A stretch of 64,000 nt of DNA from RGIG8124 sp045130665 (GTDB lineage Bacteria > Bacillota > Clostridia > Christensenellales > CAG-917). Below are positions 40,901 through 52,900 of the stretch, piece after piece. The first letter of the stretch is position 1, and each line of letters starts with the position of its first letter. The stretch spans positions 558,001-622,000 of the forward strand of contig JBGUQC010000004.1 in assembly GCA_045130665.1 (NCBI GenBank), in the 5' to 3' direction. The notes under the pieces were generated by a model that saw only the letters and a program-made list of their open reading frames with translations, made no database searches and was not told the origin of the DNA. The position numbers and the translations under genes were made by a program.

Positions 40901-43900
40901 TGTATATGCACAGTTTGCTGCAAAGCTTGTTGCATATGTTGCCTTATCAATTGCAGAACCATTGATGTATGCATATTCAGGAACTGTTTGATATGTGAAG
41001 TCATTACCACTGAATACTGGGAAGAAGATATCAACTGTGATTGAGTGTTCCCAGAGATAAATGTTCAATGATAAGAATGCTTCATCTTCAACAGTGCTAC
41101 TTGGAATTGTTACATATGGATTATATGTATCATGTACACTCATAATATATTTAATACCTGTGTACTCTACACCATTTAACATCCACTTGCTTGCTGAATA
41201 TGTTAATGCTTTATATTGTTGTGCTGTAATATCGTATCCATAGAACTTGAATGTTCCTGCGATAGCTGCAGCTTCAACATCTGCTGCTGAAACATCTGTT
41301 TCAGATGCTGTGCCACGGATTAAAAGTGAATCGACAGCTGCTGGTACATAGATGTTTTGATTTGCACCATTTACTTGTGCAACATACTTGTTGTACTTCA
41401 ATGATGTATTAAATCTAATCATCTCAATTGGTCTATCTGCGCTGTTTATATTGAATGTTCTATAAAGTACAGTCTTAGAATCAGCGTTGATTAATGAAAT
41501 ACTTTCATATGTATCAACACCTGTTGCAACTACTGTTCCATGGAGAGCCATATCTATCATTATGTATCTGCCAGAAGCATTATCTACTTCATTTTGTTCA
41601 GATAATGATAAATCGAGGAAGAGTTTATATGTTCCATCATCCATTAATACCCATGGACCATCTGCATAAAGAATTGGTTCATAGTATGTTTCAAGATCTG
41701 TGTATTTATAATTCTTTTCAGACTTAGATACACTTGTGAGTTTCTCAATTCTTCCATCTGGAACATATACTTTTCCAGTATATGAGGAACCATTAAACTT
41801 CCATCCATCATTATAAGTTAATGGCATATATTTATTTTCAAATACTGATGGTTCAACTTCAACTAAACCATATCCATAGAAATATCCATAGTTTTGGAGA
41901 GTTGCAGGAATATCACTTGTACTATTATATAATATTGAATACGCGTTACCTACGTATACATACGCGGTAGATGCTTCAATGCTATAGAACATTCCACCAT
42001 TTTCTTCATAAGCTTCAAGTTGTGCTGCAGATAAGTCATATCTGGATTGATATTCATAACGTTTGAACAATACATGGTCACCATCGACTTGTGCTTGTCC
42101 AATACTGTTACAACGATACATAAATCCTGGTTCGAAGAATCCAATAACAGTTGAATCGGATGGATCACCGAATTCCTCTGTGAATTCTGCGATTGGCATA
42201 ATGTATTCTATTAGGTTCAATACATATTGACCTTCTTCCATATCCAAGACTTGATAGAATCTTGAATTGGATAATCCTTCTTCTCTTTCTGATGCAAATA
42301 CATTAGTAATGAAGTTGTATGAAGATGTATCAACTGAAATCTTTAATGATGACTTCTTGTCATAAGATGGATCATCAAGATAATCAAACTTAATTGATGA
42401 ATCTTCACCCATTAATAATGCTATTAATGCGTTGATATAATTTGGTTGTACTAAGATTTTTGTATAAGATGATGTGATTTCTAATCCATATAAGAATGCA
42501 CGGATATATTGAGTTACTTCATCACTTAAGAGTGGGAATGTAGCTTGAGATACTGCAACATCTTCTGCTACAGATACTCCATCATCCTCTGCTGGTGCAG
42601 ATGCTTCAGATGAACCTAATAAACCATTGATTGTATCATCTAAGTTCAATGAGCTAAGTAAGTTTTCAATTGTTGTTGATTCAACATGTAATGATGGAAC
42701 ATTGAAGTAACTTAAATCTAAGTATACACCACCATTCTTACGATAATACTCACCTTTTTCGTTGAGGTAGCAATATGTTGAGTCATAGTAATATGTATCA
42801 CCAACATAGTTTGCAGTTACTAATTCATATGAACCTAATTGTTCATCATAGTAATATGTTCCACGACCATCTGCTGCTTTGAAGTAGTGTGAATATCTCT
42901 TCTCTGGATCAACAAATGTAGTTCTGTCTTGTTTATATCCATAAACACCAGTTGTATTTGTTGTTAATTCTTGGAATTGTCCACCTACCATATAAAGAGC
43001 AAGAATGTTGTGGATATCTTTATATTCTTCTGTATTTTCATCATATGCAGTCTTTGTACGAATGATAATTGATGTATCCATATATGATGTAACATCATCT
43101 AACAATGTGAATAGATCAAATTCGTCATTCTTATTAAGAACTGTTGTAATGATATTTACTAAGTCAGAAATTGAGAAGTCTGAATTGAAGTTTGCTGTTC
43201 CAATTGTGAAGATTTGTCTGAAGTAGTTCATCAATGCAGCAACAGAAATATCCATTGTGATATCTGCTTCAAATACTCTATGAATATCTCCACCATTATC
43301 TGATAATGCTGTAATTTCTGTAATGATTGAATCGGCATCGATTTCTGGGAAGAAGTGTTCGATGATTGGCACTAAATCAATGTTAGAGTTGTTCTTGAGT
43401 AATGATGTTATATCAATTACTTCATTGAGAACAATATGTTCAAGTTCACCAATCTCGGTGTATTCTTGCATTTCTTCTGCGGTTAAAATAAACTCATGTA
43501 ATGCATTGAATGAAACATTCAAGTTCTTAATACCAATTGCTAATGTTAAATCATAATCATACTCTTCAACATTGATACCATTTGCAACCTTTGATTGATA
43601 TGCAACTACGTTGCCAGCTGCTTCAGCTGCCTCATATGTTGAGAAGAAGTTATCATCTCCATTTGCAACTAGGTCATAACGTAATGATGAAGATACCTTA
43701 TCTGATGGCTTTAATGCTCTGAAGATACCATTTTCAATTACATAGGCACCTAATTCAGCTGACTTAAATGCATAGAACTTGCCATTTGCAAGTGCCTTAT
43801 CTTCTTCACTAGCAATTGTTGTATATCTAGCACCCTCAATACCAAGTGAGACTGCTAATTCAAGGTTGACACCATTGCTGAAGTTTACATCTAATGATGC

Positions 43901-46900
43901 AGATGCAGCTAAGTATTCAGATACAATATCATTGATTGTTGCACCAGATTCTTGATCGATTACAACAAGTTTGAGTAACCATCTAATGAATGTGTCTGCA
44001 ATGTTAACAGCAATTTGTCTTCTGTTGAATGCAACTAATACATCATAATCAAGTGCGGATGCTGATGCTTGTGATACAGCAGAATCATCTGATGTTGTTG
44101 CTTCTGATGTGCTGTCTCCATCATCTGGAAGTACGTTCTCTGAATATGAATCACCAATAATATCTCTAATAATTTCATTGAGATATGATGCAAATCCGAA
44201 ACTTGTAATGCTGAGTTTTGGTAATCCCATTAAGGCTACATCAAGATAAATTACGTCAGAGATGTAGTATAAACCTAACCATAATGATTCGTAACCTGTA
44301 ATACCGATTGCATATAACTCAACAACAATTTCTGAATTTGTGATGTCATACATATCAAGTTTCAAGCTGAAGTCTAATCTGAAATGTGCTGATGAATAGC
44401 CCTTTGTTGTTGCTGGGATTTCAATCTTAACACCATTTAAGTCTCCTAATAATCCTTCGAAGAGTGGGCCAACATCGATAACACCTTCATCGATTGAGAG
44501 TTCTAATTCGACTGAGAATGAAACTGAAATTGTACTATCATAGAATATGACGAGTGGGAATTCTCTGTAATCATATCTTACAAATTCACCATCATCATTT
44601 TGTACATAACCTTTATTTGTTAATTCATATCTATCCTTCTTAGCGATTTCGCTAATATCCTTTCCTGTTTGTGCCAAATAGGTTGTAAGGAGTTGATATG
44701 TTCCTGGTGTCTCTTCATCTACGATGTAGTCTGGCATAATTGAATAACCTGTACCGAATTCAATTCTTAATCCAGTGATTTGTACACCAAGGTTGATATC
44801 CTCAACATTAATGTTGAGTGTAATACCATATTCGTAAATATTATTGAATACTCTAAGCTTGCTATATGATGTTCCAGCTGGATCAATTACATAGCCGCTT
44901 AATCTGTTATATAAACCAGATACTTCATAGTGTACGCCATTGTATTCAATGTAAGTGTAAGACTTATTAGCACCATTTGTTATCATCAATAAGCCTTCGA
45001 AATAATCACCTGCTGTAACCATTTCAGCTTGTAAGTATTCACTCTTTGCTTCGTAATATTTTGCTAATGATGAATAGAAGAGTTCTCCATCCTTTGAATA
45101 TAAGAGTGGATAATCTTCTGTATTGAAGTATGTGTCAATATTGTTGATTGTTACCTTAGCATATGTACCTTGTTGTGAAACAACCTTAACATTATTTATA
45201 TATGTGCTTGATTCATAACCATTGGTTAATTCATAATCAACTGTAGCATGATATGTATAACGTTCATTTGTTGGTAAGATACATGCATAGTAAAGAATTC
45301 TACTTCCATCTACATTGTATACTGCTTTATAAATTCCATTTGCATTTGCAGTAAATGTTATGTCGTATACCTTTGTAGCTGGATCATTTGTTAATGCATT
45401 AAGAATTTGTGCTTCTGATGAATATACGTAAATTGTTTCTCCAGCATAATCTGTTGTTGCTAAATATGCAGCACCATCGCCAGCAACATATGATGCACGT
45501 TCAACGGCAGCATCTATTGTATATCTTTGTGCCTCTTGTGCAAACTCAACATATACCTGTTCAAGGTTCGTAGCTGTTTCTGCAGCATCTGCACCTGCAA
45601 AGTTGTAGTAATCAATTGTACCGAAGTCTATTCCTAATGAAATTGAGAATGCATCAAAGATTTCATCGACACTTCCTAATTCTGGAAGAACTACGCTTAA
45701 GATTACTGAGATTAATGCCTTTGTAATAACAATTTGTAAACTTGTATCTTGTGCAAATAATTCAAGAGTTGCATCTCTTTCAGAACTTGTTGATGATTCT
45801 GCTGAAGATGATGCAATACCGATTTCTGCAGTTAAACCATTCAAGAATTCGTCGAATGACATTCCATAGTTTGCAATGTTCTTTACGATATTCATGAAAT
45901 CTGGAACATATGAGTATTGGTTTGCATCCTCGAAGAGACCATAACCATTGAGATACAATGTTCCATGATAGAGATATAATCCAGCAAGAGCTGTTGTGTT
46001 GCCATATTTATCTGTAACAATATAACCTTGATCATCTGTCTTGATAAATTCAGCACCTAATTCGATGTTGCTGAAATCTGAATCAAGGATACTATTAAAT
46101 CCATCACTTAAATCAAGAGATGCTAAGTCTATGTTTGCAGCAATACGAGCAGCAATACCATCTGATGTAATATCGTTAATAGATGCTAAGATTGTTTGAT
46201 CTCCAATCCAATTTGCTAATAAATCACCAAGACTGATTGTATTGATATCGCTTGAATTGAAGTATAATCTTGCACTAAGTGATACATAAATATTTTGTGA
46301 AGAATATTCAGATGGAATGAATGTGATATTGTAATCCTTCAATGTTAACTTGGTTGATGTCTCGATACCTGTCTTATCATCTTTTCCATCATTATCTGAA
46401 TCTGTCCAATCTTTATATCCGTCTGCATCTTCATCTGCCCACTTGTCGTATTGGTCTTTAACTGCGACTCTTAATACAACTGGTACCTTAGATGCAATAT
46501 TTGCATCTGAAATATTGTTATATGTGCAATATTCTAATAATGTTGCAATTACAGTTTCTTTAAGAATTACATAGCTTCCATCTGGATTTTCTGTTCCGTC
46601 CTCATCACATCTAATATCTGATGAAGCTGCTTTCTTTGCATAGTATTCATATTCAGTTACTGTTAACTTAGTTCCCTTTGCAAATCTAATATAATCGCCA
46701 TTTGGATTTGATGTAATAACTTTCTTTACAAACATGTAACGAGCAGAATCTGGAACTATTGTTGTGAATAAGTCATAGTCTACTAATACGCCCTTCTCTG
46801 CAATACCAGCATTTGTTGTACCAACAATCTTAACCCATTCGCCAGCAATATTTTCTGTATATGTATATGATGCGATTACATGTCTTAGTGTTACATCGAC

Positions 46901-49900
46901 ATCTGCAACATCTTTGACTTGTACTTTACAGTAATTGTCGATTCCAACATAAATTAAATCTACAAATACTAATGCACCTGTATCGCTTTGTACATAACCA
47001 CCTGCTGTTAAATCATATCTTTGTGACTTATCAATATCTGCTACTGCGATTCCAGTATATGCTGTATATCCAGCAACAGTTACATATGTATTTTCAAGTT
47101 TAACATAGTCACCATCGTTGTTTTGTAAGAAGTTTGCACTTCTATGATAACGAGACTTGCTTGCGAGTGATGCAACACCAAAGTATCTTGCATATTGATC
47201 AACTGTTACATATACTCCATCTTCGATGAATACATACTCACCAGCATTATCTTGTACATAAGAAATGCCACCATCTGTTGTTGTGTAACGTTTTGTTACA
47301 TCAACTCTTGTTTCGTCTGTTCCATATGTTGCTTCATATGTATCAACAGACATATATGTTCCCTTTGGATCTGTTAATCCGAAGGTTCCGAATAAGTTCT
47401 CTAAATAGTCTGTAATGCTTACAGCCTTATTGAGTTGTTCTTGTGATAAGATATCTTCAACTTCTGTACCTACTCTAATAGCAAATCCCAAACCTGTTGC
47501 CATATCGAAGTACATACCATTGACAAGAGATGCTTCTAATTCAAGAGCAACACCCTTGAATGGGTTGATACCATCTTCATTTACTAATGCAGGATTTTCT
47601 GAGAATCTCTTATCATTGAACTTGAGATAAATACCAGAACTACTCTCATCTAATTCATATCCTTCAATACCGAAGCTTCTACCAAACAATAATGAAAGTA
47701 CTCTTTCAATAATGTCAGATTGGAAGAAGATATTTAAGCTGTCTATAGTCTTATAAGATCCAGCATTGAATGGGATTGTTTGTGTTCCTGTCTTAACAAC
47801 AATTGCTTTAACAATTGCATTTAAGTAATTACCAATTGTTTCCATGTTGATTCCAGATGTTAAATCTGCAGCAGCGCCTGCTTCGGAACCACCGATATCA
47901 ACATTGAACATACCTAAGATATCAAATAATCCAGCCTTAATACATGGACCACTGAGATCTGATAAATCAATAACTACTTGACCATTTACAAGATAGAGTC
48001 CAACCATACATGCACTATCATATCTATTGAAATCAATTTCAATACCGACATTGAGAGCACTTAATAATGTTGGAACTGAGAAGTTGATTGCATTTAGATC
48101 ACCTGTTGTTAAGAGTGTATCAATACCTAAAATGCCTAGGTCTAATGAACCCTTAATTGTTATCTTGATAATTGAATTCAATTCTGCATTATATAATGCA
48201 GCAAATGATAATCTTGCTTTAAGAGTATCTAATAATGGAGCAAGAATATCACCCATAGATTCATTATCCTTTAATCCAGCGAGTAAATCTTGAATTGCAG
48301 GTAATTCCATAAGTGCATCAAGTAATTCATCCATCTTAAGTTGTTGTGCAATATATAATCCATCTGGATCTTGAACAAATCTGCCATCAGATAAACGTTT
48401 TGTATATCTGTCTTTTGCAGCATAGTTTGCAGCAACTGCTTCATCTACTTGGATATATGTGGATGAAATGTTAAGGTCAACATATAAGCTTAATTCGAAG
48501 CTTAATACTGGATTGTTATTAAATACATCGAATCTGTCAAATTCTTTATCTGCATCTACATCAGTTTCGAATCTGCGTGCAGTATACATTCTATATGTTG
48601 CATCAAGACTTGAATGATCTGCAACTGTTGTAATTGTGAAGTAAACTACATTTGGTTCATAGAGATATGCATATCCAGTTGCATCTTGACCATTTGCTGG
48701 ATAGAAGTATCCATCAAAGTATGTATATACACCAGCTGGAATTACTTCGTTGATTGCATAATCAACATCTTGTTCCATCTTTTGTGGTGTTGCAACTAAC
48801 ACTGCGTTATCATTTGATCTATCAGCATCTCTTACTGCTATGAGTTTAATGCCAGAGTAAATTCTATTCTTTACTAATGCATCTATAGATGCAGCAAATT
48901 CATCTGTTGGAGCAAATGAAATTTGTGGATTTTCAACTGCTATAGATAAGCTGAAGAAATCTCTATAAACTTTTGTTGTATAAACCTTGTTTCCTGCAAC
49001 GTCTGTTTCTGTAACTGAATTTGCAGGATCAAGAATTGTTGAGTTGACATCTAATGATAATGCAACGTTTGCAATATCTAAATCTAAGTTGATATCAAGT
49101 TTTAATCCGAGTTTTGTTAATGAATCAACTACGTTGTCAACATCACCACTACCAACTAATGCACCAATAATAGCGAATAACAATGTTTCTGTAATCTTCA
49201 ACTTGATATCTCTTTCAGCAAGTTGTAATAAGATACCTGCATCAACATTTGTTGTATCTGCTGCTGAAGTTGCTTCACTATTGCCAAAGTCTAATCCTAA
49301 TAATTGATTGAGTAAGTTTGTTAGAAGTGCTGCGAAGTTTGTACCTTCTATGACAAAGTCATAGTCTGATAAGAGTCCCATATCTACATAGAGATTTGAA
49401 TTTACTAAGTAGATACCAAGAATCATTTCACTACTCTTAATATTCTTGATTTCGAGCATTAATTCTGCTGCTGCTGAATCTTGTAAATTCAAGTTAGCTG
49501 CAAGTTCTAATACCCAGTTTGCCTTAATATCAGCTGCTAATAAATTGTGATCAGTATCTTCTTCGACAATTGTTACACCAAAGTCTAATACTAATTCTGC
49601 GAGTAATGCAGAAATATAATCACCAATTCTATATGGGTTTGTTTCATCGCATCCTGCGAGAGCAAAATCAAGTGAAATTGTTGTTTGAATTGCAAGAGAA
49701 TCAAATCCTAAAATGTTTGTATAGTTGGACTTGTTGATTGCAGCTTCAGTAACAGCAATATTTTCACTTAACGAAATTCTAATTTGTTTGAGGTTAATTC
49801 CAAGAGCTACTGGAGAAATACCAACACTAATTCCTAATGAATATGTTTGTCCCCAATTCAATGCGATATATGAATTTTCTGGATTGATTGGGAAGAATTC

Positions 49901-52900
49901 CTTTAACCACTTGGTCTCTACGCCTGTATCTTTATCAACGATGTAATCATACATTGCATATACAAACTTATAAGATCCATTTGCATCTTCGACATATTCT
50001 TTACTATAACGTGTTCCGGTGTATGTTTCTTTTTCTTCAGCTGTAATTGCAGAATATGTTACACCATCTTCGTTAAGTTTGAATGTGCCTTGTGCATCTT
50101 CAATATAGTTAAGTCTATATCTCTTACCGCTGTATACATCAGATGCTTCAGCATCTGTTAATGGTATGAAGTTACCATTTGTATCTTCAAACTCATTATA
50201 ATTGCCATCATTATCTTGTTCGAATAAGAAGTACTTATTGTCAATAGCATAATAGTTATTGTGATATTTTACATATCTTTGCTTTGTACTTGTGTAGTAT
50301 TCGGTTTCTAATAATTCAGTGTATTCATCGTTGGAATTGAGATAATATAAGTTTTCATATACTGGAACATAAACTGCATAGAATCTTGTGCCAGAATATG
50401 TTTCTAAGTTTTTGATTAAATAGTAATTACCATTGCTGTGACGATAGTAAATAGCTTCGTCATAGTTTGGATCTGTAGTTCCTGAAACTTCTAAGAAGAT
50501 TACTGCATATCTATCTGTAAATGCGACTGTAGTATTTTCATCTTCAGAAAGTGGAACATAAGTATCATTACCAGTACCAATAATTATTGATGCAACGAAT
50601 GCTGCTAAGTTCTTTGCGAATGAAACCTTGATTTCATCCATGCTTGCAGTAATAGAATAAATAGCGTTGTTAATTAATCCACCAACGTCATCTAATAATC
50701 CTGTATCTTTAATCTTGTCTAAGATACCTGGTTCTTCTGCTGCAACAGCTGGAGTCTCTTCACCTGAACCTTGTTGTGATGGTTCTGTTGGAGTAGATGC
50801 TTCTGGTGTTGAAGATTCACCACCATTACCACTTTCATCTTCACTCTTGTCTAATCCTAAGAGTGTAACAAGATTAATACCATCGATATAAAGATGTGTT
50901 TCTTCGAGAATATTAATATCAACATCTACGAATAATGTGCTGTTTGGAATACCGCCCTTGTCACCCTCATAAATGAGAGAGATTGCTAGCATTTGTTCTG
51001 AACCAACTGCACCGTAATCACCTTTATATATTTCAATTCTTAAATCAGAATGTGAAAGGATGTAGTTTACATCTAATAATTCTTCTGGGTTAAATCTTGC
51101 AAGAAGTGCTATTCTAAATCCAATTGTTGTTGAAATATTAGCATTTACACCTACTCTTACAAGTAATCCATGTAAAATTGATTGAGCTGTTGTTGAATCT
51201 TGAGAAACAACTGCTGAAATCCAATCACCTACAGACCAATCTTCATAAGAACCTTCGGTTCCTGTTGCTGATAATTGAACATTACCTGTTAATTCAATAT
51301 AAGCTTGGTTGATAGCTATATCGCCTTTATCATTGAATATCTTAATACTTTCGTATTCTGTATTTTCTAATTCGGTTGTGTCTATTTCTTTTGTTCCATC
51401 ACCGATTTCTAAACCGACTTTAGATACAATTACATCTACACCATTGTTATCTTCGCCATTAGCATCTGTGATACCAAAGTGAATTTGGACACCAATTCTA
51501 TCTAATAATGCGCCAAGATGTTTATATGTCTTGCCAGTATAAGCTTCACCTGGTTCAATTGCTACGTAATTACCTCTAATATTGTTGAGAATATATTCGC
51601 CTTCATCTGCTGGAACAAACTTATATTCACCATTTATGTCTTCGACATATTCTGACTCAATACCTAAGTTCAACCATAATGAGATACCGTCTAAGTCTAA
51701 TCCAACTAAGTCATTGAGCATTTCAACGATACCTTTTACAACACTAATCATGACACCTTGTTTAGAAATCTCGCCCTTAATTACAATAGCAAGTTTTGCT
51801 TTCTCTTCATCTGTTAATGTTGTTGTATCATCTGCTGCTGATGTAGCTTCATCTTCTGGGTTAATCTTAATAACGTCAAATAAGTACTTATATGTACCAT
51901 TTACATCATCTCTTTCATATGTAACATTGCCTTCAGCATCCTTATTTGCTACATATCTTGGTCCAGCATATCCGCCTTCTGCAACTGTCTTTAACTCATC
52001 TCCCTTAAGTTCAATATACTTATCCTTAAGAATGAGTTTTACAATGAGTTCGAATAAGTCTAACTCAATTGCAATTCTATCAATACCAAAGTTGCTTGCA
52101 TCTACATAAAGAATTCCACCAACGTAATATAAACCAATTAACTTCTTGGTTCCATCTGCAGAAATCTTATCAATTTGGACTAACAATTGAGAATTGTTAT
52201 TGTCTGTATAAATAACTGTGTCGCCTCTTAGGTAATCAAATAATGGTGTTAAATCAATAGCTGCTTGAATTGCTAATGCATATTGAACATCAATCCTTTC
52301 AAGTATTTGAATACTTGCTGTTGTTAAAGTTTCTGTATCATATCCTGCAGCTTGCATTGCTGTAATTAATGCATCATTTTGTGTTAAATCAATTGTTTCA
52401 GCATTAATCTTAATAGATAATTCACCAGCTAAATCTAACCATACATATGGGTTGTACCATACATCTACGAATGTTTCTGGGTTTGGTACTTCTAATGTGT
52501 CTGAGTTAATTGCAAAGTCGAATCCACCTATTGCAATATTAAGTTCCATTTGATCTTGTAATGTTGCGAATAAGCTTAACTCTAATTCAGCTAAATTTAA
52601 TCCGTCACCTAATGTAATTCTTAATCCGCCACTTCCTTGAGCATCAAATAAACTTACAGAAATGCTATTTCCAAGATCTACTCCAAGAGCTTCGAATACT
52701 CTAGAAATTAATTCTTGTGCGAATGCGATTTCAATATAATTCTTTCCAAGAGATACTTCACCAATTATTGCAGAAAGAAGTGCCATGATATCAATACCAC
52801 CTGATGCACTTTCATCATCTGCTGCTGATGTAGCCTCTTCATCGTCTTTCTTTAATAAATCTCCAATAAATGAAGAAATATCCATCTTAATCTTTTGGAT

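Larger units (their letters stand above)
33770..52852 (-). repeat. Twelve Ser/Ala/Glu/Asp-rich linkers within the giant lipoprotein
   Basis: Approximate positions: 52792-52852, 51800-51866, 50735-50855, 49240-49290, 47850-47905, 45761-45830, 44045-44140, 42535-42625, 38800-38900, 37000-37090, 35250-35375 and 33770-33885. Typical cores are EATSAADD, SEAGAAAD, SSSAESSTSS, AVSQAS and SSEASAAN; the third is longer with Pro and Gln. Each follows a closing hairpin and precedes a helix-strand block. The first two share an identical 20-base DNA stretch (52815-52834 and 51828-51847), which points to duplication. Confidence 0.75.
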
